From Streptomyces sp. S.PNR 29 (GTDB lineage Bacteria > Actinomycetota > Actinomycetes > Streptomycetales > Streptomycetaceae), in NCBI RefSeq assembly GCF_030386795.1, contig NZ_JANUQM010000001.1, positions 616,363 through 680,362 of the forward strand: 64,000 nucleotides of DNA, in the 5' to 3' direction. The notes beneath the pieces are model-generated. The model had not been told where the DNA came from, did no database searches, and saw nothing but the letters and a program-made list of their open reading frames with translations. Made by a program: the position numbers and the translations under genes. Each line of letters begins with the position of its first letter. Within the stretch, counting starts at the first letter, position 1. This document shows positions 25,523-34,686 of the stretch, piece after piece.

Positions 25523-27249
25523 CTGGTCGTCACCGTCCCGGTGTCCCGGCCCGAGCGCAGCACCTTCCCCGGTACCGCCCCCGTCACCACGTCGTCCCGG
25601 ATCGCCTCCACCCCGTTGACCCACACGGCCCGCACCCCGATCGCCCGGGAGTCCAGCCGCGGACTGTCACCCGGCAGGTCGTGCACCAGGGTGGCCGTAC
25701 CCGCGTCGATGCGCTCCGGGTCGAAGAGGACCAGGTCCGCGTGCCAGCCCTCCCGTATCCGGCCCCGTCGCCGCAGGCCGAACATCCGCGCGGGGTCGTC
25801 GGTCAGCATCTTCACCGCCTGCTCCAGGCCCACCAGCTTCCGGCCGCGCAGACAGTCGCCGAGGAACCGGGTCGTGTACGGGGCTCCGCACATGCGGTCC
25901 AGGTGCGCCCCCGCGTCCGAGCCGCCCAGCAGGACGTCCTCGTGCCGCCAGGTCTCCGCCCTGAGCGCCCACGACGCCGGGTCGTTGTCCGTCGGCATGG
26001 GCCACAGCACCGTACGCAGGTCGTCGGCGGCGCAGATCTCCACCAGGCAGGTGAGGGGGTCCTGGCCGCGTTCCGCCGCGATGTCCTCGACGACCCGTCC
26101 GGTGAGCCCGCGGTTCGCCTCGCTGTACGTGTCGCCGATGACGTACCGCCCGAAGTTCGTCAGCCGCCGGAAGACCCCCGCCTCCGGGGAGCCGGCGCGC
26201 CGCAGCATCTCCGCCCGGACGTCCGGGTCGCGCAGTCTCGCGATCCGCTCCGGCACCGGGAGGCCGAGGACCGGCCCCCACCCCGGGATCAGGTTCAGTG
26301 CGCAGAAGGTACCCAGCGACATGTTCATCGGCGTGAGGATCGGCATGGTGAGGGCGACCACCCGGCCCCCCGCCTTCCGGGCCCGTTCGCTCGCCTCCAG
26401 CTGCCTGGGGACGCGTTCCGGGACCGCCGCGTCGATGGTCAGGACGTTCCAGTTCAGGGGGCGTCCGGCCGTCGCGCTCATCTCCACCAGCAGGTCGATC
26501 TCCGCGTCGCTGAACTGGTCCAGGCAGCCCGCGACGATCGCCTCGATCTGGGTCCCCTCGTGCTCACCGACCGCCCGGGACAGCGCCAGCAGTTCGGCCG
26601 GCCGCGCGTGCCGGGAGGCCACCGGCTGCCCGTCGCCGTCGGAGTGGGTGCTCGACTGGGTGGTGGACAGGCCCCAGGCGCCGGCGTCCATGGCCTCGTG
26701 CAGCAGACCGACGATCCGGGCCAGCTGCTCGTCACTCGGCTGCCCGCCGATCGCCTGCGGCCCCATCACGTGGCGCCGCAGGGCGCAGTGGCCGACCATG
26801 AACCCCGCGTTGACGGCGATCCGCCCTTCGAGGGCGTCCAGATACTCGCCGAACGAGTTCCAGCTCCAGGGCGCGCCCTCCTCCAGCGCGACCAGCGACA
26901 TGCCCTCGACCTTGGACATCATCCGACGCGTGTAGTCGGCGTCCTCCGGGCGGTCCGGGTTGAGCGGCGCGAGCGTGAAGCCGCAGTTGCCGGCGGCGAC
27001 GGTGGTGACGCCGTGGTTGAGGGAGGGGGTGGCGTACGGGTCCCAGAAGAGCTGGGCGTCGTAGTGGGTGTGGGGGTCGACGAAGCCGGGGGTGAGGGTG
27101 AGGCCGTGCGCGTCCTCGGTCGTACGGGATTCCTCGGTGACGGTTCCTATGGCAGCTATACGGCCGTCACGTATGCCGACGTCGGCGGTGTAGGCGGGCG
27201 CGCCGGTCCCGTCGACGACAGTCGCGCCTTTGACGAGGTGATCGAGCAT
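25519..27249 (-). CDS. Amidohydrolase, D-aminoacylase-like
   Basis: A 576-residue metal-dependent hydrolase of the amidohydrolase superfamily. Motifs: GATVVDGTGAPAYTADVGIRDGRI, the metal-binding H-x-H in PGFVDPHTHYDAQLFWDP, HGVTTVAAGNCGF, and the C-terminal Asp in LLGGSDAGAHLDRM. It resembles N-acyl-D-amino-acid deacylases, which cleave amide bonds; many actinobacterial members of this subgroup lie in catabolic clusters without known substrate. GGAGGCAACGTCC precedes ATG 27249. Middle gene of the LLM, amidohydrolase, aldehyde dehydrogenase operon. Confidence 0.9.
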   Translation of the reverse strand: MLDHLVKGATVVDGTGAPAYTADVGIRDGRIAAIGTVTEESRTTEDAHGLTLTPGFVDPHTHYDAQLFWDPYATPSLNHGVTTVAAGNCGFTLAPLNPDRPEDADYTRRMMSKVEGMSLVALEEGAPWSWNSFGEYLDALEGRIAVNAGFMVGHCALRRHVMGPQAIGGQPSDEQLARIVGLLHEAMDAGAWGLSTTQSSTHSDGDGQPVASRHARPAELLALSRAVGEHEGTQIEAIVAGCLDQFSDAEIDLLVEMSATAGRPLNWNVLTIDAAVPERVPRQLEASERARKAGGRVVALTMPILTPMNMSLGTFCALNLIPGWGPVLGLPVPERIARLRDPDVRAEMLRRAGSPEAGVFRRLTNFGRYVIGDTYSEANRGLTGRVVEDIAAERGQDPLTCLVEICAADDLRTVLWPMPTDNDPASWALRAETWRHEDVLLGGSDAGAHLDRMCGAPYTTRFLGDCLRGRKLVGLEQAVKMLTDDPARMFGLRRRGRIREGWHADLVLFDPERIDAGTATLVHDLPGDSPRLDSRAIGVRAVWVNGVEAIRDDVVTGAVPGKVLRSGRDTGTVTTR

Positions 27250-27370
27250 GGACGTTGCCTCCTCAACTCCGGTGCCGGACGGGCCCCGAAGGGGCGCGGG
27301 GCTGTATCGATATGCGGCTCCGCCGCGTGGGCGCGACCAGCCACAACGCGCCCCCACCCCGCAACGGCGA

Positions 27371-28489
27371 TCACGCGGCACCCCGGAACCGGGACGTCCG
27401 ATGAACAGGATCCGTGTCGATCTTCGGAATCACGTGCTCCCCGACCAGCCGAATCGTCTGCAAGGTCTCCTCCTTCGGCACCCCCACCGGCAGCCCGAAA
27501 CTCAGCTGATCGGCCCCGGCCTGCTCCCACCGCTTGCACTGCCGCAGCACCTCGTCGGGATCACCGCAGATCAGCAGCTCCTCCTCGATCAGCACCTCGA
27601 TGAACTCCTCGGTGTACGGCGGAAGCGTCTCCGGCCACACCGGGAAGCCCTCGGGCCGCGGGAAGGTGTCGTGATACCGGAACACCAGGGACGGCAGGTA
27701 GTGCAGTCCACCGTTCACCGCGATCCGCACCGCCTCCTCATGCGTCGGCGCACAGATCGCCGTGGTCGTCACCATCACGTTGTCGTTCACGAAGTCCCCG
27801 ACGGGCTCCGCGTCGACGACCGCCGTCTTGTACTGCTCCAGGACCCACTCCATGTCGGAGACCTTCTGCACGCTGAAGCCGAGCACGCCGAGGCCCTTGC
27901 GGGCGGCCATGGCGTACGAGGGCGGGGAGCCGGCCGCGTACCACATCGCCGGGTGGGACGTGCCGTACGGCTTGGGCAGGACCTTCCTCGGCGGCAGCGA
28001 CCAGTGCTTGCCCTGGAAGCCCTCGTACTCGTCCTGGAGCCACATCTTGGGGAACTCGGCGATGGTCTCTTCCCAGATCTCCTTGGTGTGGTTCATGTCG
28101 GTCACACCCGGCAGGAAGCCGAGGATCTCGTGCGACCCGGCCCCCCGCCCGCTGCCGAACTCGAACCGCCCCTCGCTGAGGTGGTCGAGCATGGCGACCT
28201 TCTCGGCGACCTTGACCGGATGGTTGACCGGGGCGAGCGGGTTGAAGATGCCCGAGCCGAGGTGGATCCGCTCCGTCGCGTGCGCCAGGTATCCGAGGAA
28301 GACGTCGCTGGCGGAGAGGTGCGAGTACTCCTCCAGGAAGTGGTGCTCGGAGGCCCAGGCGTACTTGAAGCCGGACCGGTCCGCCTGGATGACGTATTCG
28401 GTCTCCTCCATCAGCGCCTTGTGCTCGGCGAGCGGGTCGGTCTCGGCGCGTTTGCCCACGTATCCCTGTACAAAGAGCCCGAATTCCAA
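27371..28489 (-). CDS. LLM-class flavin/F420-dependent oxidoreductase
   Basis: A 372-residue luciferase-like monooxygenase-fold protein. It begins MEFGLFVQGYVGKRAETDP, has the family signature SEHHFLEEYSHLSASDVFLGYLA, then HPVKVAEKVAMLDHLSEGRFEFGSGRGAG, and continues to a long C-terminal helix bundle. This subgroup is close to alkanal-monooxygenase-like proteins and may insert oxygen into an aldehyde or ketone with reduced flavin. The start is TTG 28489: an in-frame TGA lies 12 bases before it and GGTGA supplies a weak ribosome site. It is first in its operon; perfect operator 2 (28516) lies 27 bases upstream and operator 3 a further 59 bases. Confidence 0.88.
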   Translation of the reverse strand: MEFGLFVQGYVGKRAETDPLAEHKALMEETEYVIQADRSGFKYAWASEHHFLEEYSHLSASDVFLGYLAHATERIHLGSGIFNPLAPVNHPVKVAEKVAMLDHLSEGRFEFGSGRGAGSHEILGFLPGVTDMNHTKEIWEETIAEFPKMWLQDEYEGFQGKHWSLPPRKVLPKPYGTSHPAMWYAAGSPPSYAMAARKGLGVLGFSVQKVSDMEWVLEQYKTAVVDAEPVGDFVNDNVMVTTTAICAPTHEEAVRIAVNGGLHYLPSLVFRYHDTFPRPEGFPVWPETLPPYTEEFIEVLIEEELLICGDPDEVLRQCKRWEQAGADQLSFGLPVGVPKEETLQTIRLVGEHVIPKIDTDPVHRTSRFRGAA

Positions 28490-28515
28490 GGAGGTTCACC
28501 GTCCCCAGAGCCGTT

Positions 28516-28532
28516 TCTGACGGATCGTCAGA
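28516..28532. promoter_or_regulatory. TetR-type operator, perfect palindrome (site 2)
   Basis: TCTGACG-GAT-CGTCAGA, perfect 7+3+7 palindrome, 27 bases upstream of the LLM oxidoreductase start (28489, minus strand). It is centred 59 bp from site 3, close to five and a half helical turns. Confidence 0.8.
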
Positions 28533-28574
28533 TTCTTAGGGCGACTGTTCCACCAGCCCCTGTGGGCGTCAATA

Positions 28575-28591
28575 GCTGACGTGCCGTCAGA
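28575..28591. promoter_or_regulatory. TetR-type operator (site 3), overlapping SDR stop codon
   Basis: GCTGACG-TGC-CGTCAGA matches 13 of 14 consensus bases. It overlaps the stop codon of the SDR gene (28587-28589), so the last codon of one operon and the regulatory region of the next share sequence. Confidence 0.75.
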
Positions 28592-29357
28592 ACACGCTCA
28601 CGCCCGCCAGCCATCCCCCGTCGATCACGAACGGCTGCCCGGTGATGTAGGAGGAGTCGTCGCAGGACAGGAACAGCGCGAGCCGCGCCACCTCCTCCGG
28701 CCGCCCGATCCGCCCCAGCGGCACGAGCCTGCGGTAGAGCCGGTCGAGGTCCTTGGCCGTCTCCTCCGGGTCGGCGGCCGGGTCCAGCCGGGCCGGGTTG
28801 GACATGGCGGTGTCGATGGCGCCCGGGCACACGGCGTTGACCCGGATGCCCCGCTCGGCCAGCTCCAGGGCGGCGACCCGGGTGAGCCCGAGGACGGCGT
28901 GCTTGGTCGCCGCGTACGCGCCCACGGCGGCCATCCCGGTGAGCCCCGTGTACGAGGCGGTGTTGACGATCGTGCCGCCGTCGGCCATCTCCGGGGCGAC
29001 CGTCCTGATCCCGAGGAAGCAGCCGACCTGGTTGACGTTCACGACCCGCATGAACTCGTCGAGGGAGGTGTCGACGAGGGAGCGGAAGCGCAGGATGCCG
29101 GCGTTGTTGACCAGCCCGTCGACGCGGCCGTACGCCTCCTGGGTGGCGGCGACGGCCGCGCGCCAGTCGGCCTCCCGGCTCACGTCGAGGTGGACGTACC
29201 GGGCGCCCAGCTCCTTGGCGAGGGCCTCGCCCTGGTCGTCGAGGACGTCGCCGAGGACGACCTCGGCGCCCTCCTCCCGGAACAGGCGCGCCTCCTGCTC
29301 CCCCTGCCCGCGTGCCGCACCGGTGACGATGACGACACGTCCGTCCAGCTTGCCCAT
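28587..29357 (-). CDS. SDR family oxidoreductase, hydroxysteroid-dehydrogenase-like
   Basis: A 256-residue SDR. It has VTGAARGQGEQEARLF (residues 11-26), a conserved Asp after the second strand (LGDVLDDQG) indicating NAD preference, NNAG near residue 87, Ser in TASYTGLTGM, catalytic YAATK and the ending SSYITGQPFVIDGGW. The GQGEQEA variant of the glycine motif and overall similarity are those of 3-alpha/20-beta-hydroxysteroid dehydrogenase-type enzymes. It is the last gene of the amidohydrolase, LLM, SDR operon starting at 31531. Oxidation of an alicyclic alcohol is inferred. Confidence 0.9.
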   Translation of the reverse strand: MGKLDGRVVIVTGAARGQGEQEARLFREEGAEVVLGDVLDDQGEALAKELGARYVHLDVSREADWRAAVAATQEAYGRVDGLVNNAGILRFRSLVDTSLDEFMRVVNVNQVGCFLGIRTVAPEMADGGTIVNTASYTGLTGMAAVGAYAATKHAVLGLTRVAALELAERGIRVNAVCPGAIDTAMSNPARLDPAADPEETAKDLDRLYRRLVPLGRIGRPEEVARLALFLSCDDSSYITGQPFVIDGGWLAGVSVF

Positions 29358-29378
29358 GGGGTGACTCCTTCACGGGTT

Positions 29379-30317
29379 TCACAGATGAGGAGCGACTTCG
29401 GCGCCGAACGCCTCGATCTGGTCGGTGAGTTCGGCGCGGCTGCGGCTGCGGAACCGCACCTGTACCTGGTGCACGCCCATCGCCCGGTAGGCCCGGAGCG
29501 ACTCGGCGAGCTCCTGAGGGTCGCCGCTGAGGGTCCGGCGCCCGGCGTCCCACCCGGGCCGGCCGACGTACAGGGGCTCGGTGATGGCACCTACGGTGAG
29601 CGGTTCCTCGATGCCGGCCTCGGCCCGCAGCCGCCTGAGGCGGTCGATCTGCGCGGGGAGCCGGTCGCGCGGGTCCCCCTGCGGCAGCCAGCCGTCGCCC
29701 TTGAGCGCGGCCCGGCGTACGGCCGCGGGCGAGGACCCGCCGACCCAGACGGGGACGCGTTCCTGGGCGGGCCGGGGTCGCTGCCCGAGGCCCTGGAAGT
29801 CGTACAGCTTGCCGTGGTGCTCGGGGAACTCCTCCGGGCCGAGGGCGGCGCGCAGGGCGTCGAGGCACTCGTCGAGCAGGGCTCCGCGCTGCCGGAAGTC
29901 GGCCCCGAGCGCCTCGAACTCCTCCCGTACGTGCCCGGCGCCGACCCCGAGGATCAGCCGCCCGCCGCTCAGATGGTCGAGGGTGGCGTACTGCTTGGCG
30001 GTGAGCAGGGGGTGGCGCAGGCCGACGACCGCCACATGGCTGAGCAGGCGGACGTGTTCGGTGACGGCGGCGAGGTGGGCGAGGGTGGCGACGGGGTCGT
30101 ACCAGACCGTGCTCATCGCGGCCGCGAGCCGGCGCGGGATGCCGACGTGGTCGCATACGGCGAGGTAGGCGAAGCCGGCCCGGTCGGCGACGCGGGCGAT
30201 CTCGACGAGGTCACCGGGGCCGGCGCTCGCCTCCCAGGCCTCCGCGTAGAGGGTGCTCTGGGACTGGACGGGAAGCTGCATGCCGTACCGCAGCGGCGGC
30301 CGGTTCACGGCCTCCAC
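29379..30317 (-). CDS. LLM-class F420-dependent oxidoreductase
   Basis: A 312-residue luciferase-like oxidoreductase. Segments: GDLVEIARVADRAGFAYLAVCDHVGIPR, LLSHVAVVGLRHPLLTAKQYATLDHLSGGRLILGVGAGHVREEFEALG and VPVWVGGSSPAAVRRAALKGDGWLP. This is the probable-F420 TIGR03619-like pattern rather than the bacterial luciferase type. The start region overlaps the upstream amidohydrolase by 13 bases; GTG 30317 has GAGGA six bases upstream, while GTG 30308 would make a GTGA overlap with the upstream stop. Middle gene of its operon, 21 bases before the SDR. Confidence 0.88.
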   Translation of the reverse strand: MEAVNRPPLRYGMQLPVQSQSTLYAEAWEASAGPGDLVEIARVADRAGFAYLAVCDHVGIPRRLAAAMSTVWYDPVATLAHLAAVTEHVRLLSHVAVVGLRHPLLTAKQYATLDHLSGGRLILGVGAGHVREEFEALGADFRQRGALLDECLDALRAALGPEEFPEHHGKLYDFQGLGQRPRPAQERVPVWVGGSSPAAVRRAALKGDGWLPQGDPRDRLPAQIDRLRRLRAEAGIEEPLTVGAITEPLYVGRPGWDAGRRTLSGDPQELAESLRAYRAMGVHQVQVRFRSRSRAELTDQIEAFGAEVAPHL

Positions 30318-31531
30318 AGCCCGTCCTCCGTGAGGCCCAGCAGCTCGATCGCGTTGCGCCGCACGATCCGCTCGACGACGTCGGCGTCCAGGTGCCCCAT
30401 CTGCGCCTCGCCGACCTCGCGGGACGTGGGCCAGGTGGAGTCGGAGTGCGGGTAGTCGGTCTCGTACAGGACGTTTCCGACTCCGATGGCGTCGAGGTTG
30501 CGGAGCCCGAAGGCGTCGTCGAAGAAGCAGCCGTGGACGTGGTCGGCGAACAGCTCCGACGGCGGACGGTGGACCTTGTCGGCGACCCCGCCCCAGCCGC
30601 GGTTCTCCTCCCAGACGACATCAGCGCGTTCGAGGATGTACGGAATCCACCCGATCTGCCCTTCCGCGTACATGACCCTGAGCCCGGGGAAGCGCTCGAA
30701 CTTCCCGCTCATCAGCCAGTCCACCATCGAGAAGCAGCAGTTGGCGAAGGTGATGGTGGAGCCGACGGCGGGCGGGGCGTCGGCGGAGGTGGACGGCATA
30801 CGGCTGCTGGAGCCGATGTGCATGGCGATGACGGTGCCGGTCTCGTCGCAGGCGGCGAGGAAGGGGTCCCAGTCGTCGGTGTGCACGGACGGCAGGCCGA
30901 GGTGCGGGGGTATCTCGGAGAAGGCGACGGCACGGACGCCGCGTTCCGCGTTGCGCCGGACCTCCTGAGCGGCCAGCTCGGCGTCCCAGAGAGGGATGAG
31001 AGTGAGCGGAATCAGCCGCCCGTGGGCGTCGGGCCCGCACCACTCCTCCACCATCCAGTCGTTGTAGGCGCGGACGCAGAGCAGCCCCAGCTCACGGTCG
31101 GCGGCCTCGGTGAAGGTCTGGCCGCAGAAGCGGGGGAAGGTCGGGAAGCAGAGGGCGGACTGGACGTGGTTGACGTCCATGTCGGCGAGGCGCGCGGGGA
31201 CGTCGTACGAGCCCGGCCGCATCTGCTCGTACGTGATGATCTCCAGCTTGATCTCGTCCCTGCCGTACCCGACGGCGGTGTCGAGGCGCGTGAGGGGCCG
31301 GTGGAGGTCCTCGTACACCCACCAGTCACCGAGGGGGCCGTCGTCGCCGGGGGCGCCCATGACGGGCTTGAAGCGGCCACCGAGGAAGGTCATCTCCTTC
31401 AGGGGGGCGCGCACGGTGCGGGGGCCGATGTCCCGGTACTTCCGGGGGAGCCGGTCCTGCCAGACGTTCGGGGGCTCCACGGTGTGGTCGTCGACCGAGA
31501 TGATCAGGGGAAATGCCGGCTGGGTGTCCAT
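30305..31531 (-). CDS. Amidohydrolase family 2 (ACMSD-like) hydrolase or decarboxylase
   Basis: A 408-residue TIM-barrel metal enzyme of the amidohydrolase-2 group. It has ISVDDHTVEPPNVW near the N-terminus (the usual D-x-H metal motif), then AMHIGSSSRMPS with a metal His, FANCCFSMVDWLMSGKFERFPGLRVMYAEGQIGWIPYILERAD, and VLYETDYPHSDSTWP with the late catalytic Asp. Relatives decarboxylate or hydrolyse cyclic acids. It looks leaderless: TACCGT (31539-31544) is followed by seven bases and ATG 31531; GTG 31540 is an alternative. Operator 4 covers the region upstream of that hexamer. First gene of its operon, divergent from afsR. Confidence 0.88.
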   Translation of the reverse strand: MDTQPAFPLIISVDDHTVEPPNVWQDRLPRKYRDIGPRTVRAPLKEMTFLGGRFKPVMGAPGDDGPLGDWWVYEDLHRPLTRLDTAVGYGRDEIKLEIITYEQMRPGSYDVPARLADMDVNHVQSALCFPTFPRFCGQTFTEAADRELGLLCVRAYNDWMVEEWCGPDAHGRLIPLTLIPLWDAELAAQEVRRNAERGVRAVAFSEIPPHLGLPSVHTDDWDPFLAACDETGTVIAMHIGSSSRMPSTSADAPPAVGSTITFANCCFSMVDWLMSGKFERFPGLRVMYAEGQIGWIPYILERADVVWEENRGWGGVADKVHRPPSELFADHVHGCFFDDAFGLRNLDAIGVGNVLYETDYPHSDSTWPTSREVGEAQMGHLDADVVERIVRRNAIELLGLTEDGLWRP

Positions 31532-31538
31532 GGTGGCC

Positions 31539-31544
31539 ACGGTA
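31539..31544 (-). promoter_or_regulatory. -10 box of a leaderless promoter
   Basis: TACCGT on the minus strand, seven bases before ATG 31531, the spacing expected when transcription starts at the A of the start codon. The same hexamer and spacing precede the thiolase at 47098. Confidence 0.5.
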
Positions 31545-31551
31545 GCGCCGA

Positions 31552-31568
31552 TCTGACGACCCGTCAGC
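31552..31568. promoter_or_regulatory. TetR-type operator (site 4) between amidohydrolase and afsR
   Basis: TCTGACG-ACC-CGTCAGC, 13 of 14 consensus bases. It lies over the -35 to -10 spacer of the proposed amidohydrolase promoter and 150 bases from the afsR start, in the shared divergent region. Confidence 0.75.
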
Positions 31569-31718
31569 TATGCATGAACGGCCCTCCGTGTGGGGAGAGG
31601 GCGTGAGGATGCTGTGGCCTCCGCGCGTCGGCCTGTGATCGGCGTCTCCCCCGGCTGACGCATCTGCCGTGAACAAGGCAAACTGGCGTGGTTGCTCAGG
31701 ACCACTAGGGGGACGGCG

Positions 31719-34667
31719 ATGGACGGTGTACCGCGAGTGCCGGAGCAGAGGCATCACGGCTCCTCGGTGGAGTCGGGGGAGCTGCGCTTCAGCGTGCTCG
31801 GCCCGGTGCGCGCCTGGCGCGGCGACGAACCGCTGCCCAGCGGTTCCCCCCAGCAACGCGCCCTGCTCGCCGCCCTCCTGCTCCGCGAAGGCCGTACGGC
31901 CACGGCCGCTGAGCTGATCGACGCCCTGTGGGGCGAGGAGCCGCCGTCGCAGGCGCTGGCGGCGGTGCGGACGTACGCCTCCCGGCTGCGCAAGGCCCTG
32001 GATCCCGGCGTTCTGGTCAGCGAGTCGGGCGGCTACGCGGTGCGCGGGCTGCGCGACGGTGCCCTGGACCTGACGGTGGCGCAGGACCTGGCGACCGAGG
32101 CGGAGAAGGCACGGAACGCGGGGGACCTGTGCCACGCCCGGGAGGTGCTGGGCCGGGCGCTGGCCCTGTGGGACGGGGAGCCGCTGGCGGGCGTGCCGGG
32201 CCCGTACGCGGAGGCGCAGCGCGTCCGCCTGGAGGAGTGGCGCCTGCAGCTCCTCGAAACCCGCCTGGACATGGACCTGGAGCAGGGCTGCCACGCGGAG
32301 GCGGTCTCGGAACTGACGGCCCTCACGGCCGCGCACCCCCTGCGGGAGCGGCTGCGTGAGCTGCTCATGCTGGCGCTGTACCGCAGCGGCCGGCAGGCGG
32401 AGGCGCTGGCGGTGTACGCGGACACGCGCCGCCTGCTGGCGGAGGAACTGGGGGTCGACCCGCGGCCGGGGTTGCGGGAGTTGCAGCAGCGGATCCTTCA
32501 GGCGGACCCGGGGCTGGCGGAACCGTCGGCGCCGGTGGCGGAACCGGCGATGGTCCCGGTGCGCCCGGCCCAGCTCCCCGCGACCGTCCCCGACTTCACG
32601 GGCCGCTCCGCCTTCGTGCGGGAGCTGAGCGACCTCCTGGCGTCGGCGGAGGGCCGCGTGATGGCGGTCTCGGCGCTGGCCGGGATAGGCGGCGTCGGCA
32701 AGACGACCCTTGCCGTCCATGTGGCCCACCAGGCGCGTTCCGTGTTCCCCGACGGGCAGCTGTACGTCGATCTGCAGGGCGCGGGCTCACGGGCGGCGGA
32801 ACCGGAGACGGTGCTCGGGTCGTTCCTCCGTGCTCTCGGCACGGCGGACTCGGCGATCCCGGACTCGCTGGAGGAGCGGGCGGCGCTCTACCGGTCGGTC
32901 CTGGACGGCCGCCGGGTCCTGGTCCTGCTGGACAACGCCCGGGACGCGGCCCAGGTGCGCCCCCTGCTGCCGGGAACGGACGGCTGCGCGGCGCTGGTGA
33001 CCTCCCGGGTGCGGATGGTGGACCTGGCTGGGGCCCACCTCGTCGACCTGGACGTCATGTCCCCGGACGAGGCGCTGGCGCTGTTCACGAAGATCGTGGG
33101 CGAGGAGCGGGTGACCTCGGAGAAGGAAGCCGCCCTGGACGTGGTCGCGGCCTGCGGCTTCCTCCCGCTCGCCATCCGCATCGCCGCCTCCCGGCTGGCC
33201 TCCCGGCGCACCTGGACGGTGTCGGTCCTCGCGGCCAAGCTGGCGGACGAGCGCCGGCGACTGGACGAGCTCCAGGCCGGGGACCTCGCGGTCAAGGCGA
33301 CCTTCGAGCTGGGCTACGGCCAGCTGGAACCGGCCCAGGCCCGGGCCTTCCGGCTGCTGGGCCTGGCCGACGGACCGGACATCTCCCTCGCGGCGGCCGC
33401 GGCGGTGCTGGACCTTCCGGTGGAGGACACCGAGGACCTGCTGGAGTCCCTGGTCGACACGTCCCTGCTGGAGTCGGCGGCGCCCGGCCGGTACCGGTTC
33501 CACGACCTGGTGCGACTCTACGCGCGTGCGTGCGCGGAGAGGGACGAGATGCCGCCTGCGGAGCGGGGGGCGGCGCTGTCGCGGTTGCTGGACTTCTACC
33601 TGGCCACCGCGGCGGGGGTTTATGCGATCGAGCGGCCCGGGGATCGGTTGGTGGATCATCTGGAGGCGACCCGCTATCCCGGGCTGTCCTTCGACGACGT
33701 CAAGGGGGCGGTCGACTGGCTGTACGCCGAGGCCGACTGTCTCTTGGCGTGTGTCCGCCAAAGCGCCGGGAGCGGCATGCTCAGACGGGCTGTCGACTTG
33801 CTGTGGGTGGCAAAGGACCTTGCGGAGTCCGGCGCCAACTCCTACCAGTACGAGACAACCGCAGTCGCACTGCGCGACATGGCGCGTGAGGCAGGGGACA
33901 GCCGGGCCGAAGGCCGTGCGCGCACCGCACTGACGAACGCACTCCTGGTGTCGGACCGGTTCACGCAGGCCGACGAAGAGGCGCGGCTCGCCATCGCCCT
34001 GGCGCAGGAGGCGGGAGACCTCGCCCCTTGCTGCTGGGCTCCGAACGATCGCGGGATCATCGCCTTCTACCAAGGCCGCAACGACGACGGAGAGCGGCAT
34101 CTGCAGGAGGCGATCGCCAACTACCGCGCTGATGGGAATCTGCCGGGCGAAGCCAGCGCCCTGTGCAATCTGTCCCGCATTCAGGTCAAGTTGAGGCGCA
34201 CCGCCAGCGCCGTCGATCTCGCCCGACGTGGCGTCGCCATCTACGACCAGCTCGGGTTGACGGTACGTCTCGCCAACGGCCGACTCGCTCTCGGCATCGC
34301 GCTCAGTGCTGCCGGTCGGCACGGAGAGGCGCTTGAGCAACTGAACGAAGCTCTCCAGCTGTTCCGGGAGAACCGGCAACGTCTGTGGGAGGGCACCGCC
34401 AACTTCCGTATCTCGGAGGCCTACCTGGCGAGCGATCGTCCGGCGCTGGCGGCACAGCACGCCGAGCAAGCCCTGGCTCTGCGGGTGATCGGGGGCGACT
34501 GGATGCGTGCCAATGTGCTGACCACGCTGGGTCAGGCCCTCCATCGGATCGGACAGACCGACCGGGCCAGGGCCTGCTGGAGCGAAGCTCTCAACATCCA
34601 CGAGGAGTTCGGTGCTGCGGAGGCCGAGCAGGTGCGGGCTCTGCTCAGTCCCGCCGCGGCGGCGTGA
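31719..34667 (+). CDS. afsR: AfsR, SARP-family pleiotropic antibiotic regulator with NB-ARC and TPR domains
   Basis: A 982-residue activator. The opening MDGVPRVPEQR and the whole first half match S. coelicolor AfsR as I remember it. Domains: OmpR-like winged helix (about 25-105), bacterial transcriptional activation domain (about 110-255), NB-ARC ATPase with Walker A GIGGVGKTT near residue 322, winged region, and C-terminal tetratricopeptide repeats (about 700-970). In S. coelicolor AfsR is phosphorylated by AfsK and other kinases and activates afsS, raising antibiotic production. afsS follows directly and afsK lies at 39965. The TPR half diverges more from AfsR and has less extreme GC at third positions than the front half. 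GGGGGA precedes ATG 31719. Confidence 0.95.
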   Translation: MDGVPRVPEQRHHGSSVESGELRFSVLGPVRAWRGDEPLPSGSPQQRALLAALLLREGRTATAAELIDALWGEEPPSQALAAVRTYASRLRKALDPGVLVSESGGYAVRGLRDGALDLTVAQDLATEAEKARNAGDLCHAREVLGRALALWDGEPLAGVPGPYAEAQRVRLEEWRLQLLETRLDMDLEQGCHAEAVSELTALTAAHPLRERLRELLMLALYRSGRQAEALAVYADTRRLLAEELGVDPRPGLRELQQRILQADPGLAEPSAPVAEPAMVPVRPAQLPATVPDFTGRSAFVRELSDLLASAEGRVMAVSALAGIGGVGKTTLAVHVAHQARSVFPDGQLYVDLQGAGSRAAEPETVLGSFLRALGTADSAIPDSLEERAALYRSVLDGRRVLVLLDNARDAAQVRPLLPGTDGCAALVTSRVRMVDLAGAHLVDLDVMSPDEALALFTKIVGEERVTSEKEAALDVVAACGFLPLAIRIAASRLASRRTWTVSVLAAKLADERRRLDELQAGDLAVKATFELGYGQLEPAQARAFRLLGLADGPDISLAAAAAVLDLPVEDTEDLLESLVDTSLLESAAPGRYRFHDLVRLYARACAERDEMPPAERGAALSRLLDFYLATAAGVYAIERPGDRLVDHLEATRYPGLSFDDVKGAVDWLYAEADCLLACVRQSAGSGMLRRAVDLLWVAKDLAESGANSYQYETTAVALRDMAREAGDSRAEGRARTALTNALLVSDRFTQADEEARLAIALAQEAGDLAPCCWAPNDRGIIAFYQGRNDDGERHLQEAIANYRADGNLPGEASALCNLSRIQVKLRRTASAVDLARRGVAIYDQLGLTVRLANGRLALGIALSAAGRHGEALEQLNEALQLFRENRQRLWEGTANFRISEAYLASDRPALAAQHAEQALALRVIGGDWMRANVLTTLGQALHRIGQTDRARACWSEALNIHEEFGAAEAEQVRALLSPAAAA

Positions 34668-34686
34668 GCAACCGCCCATGTCGGGC

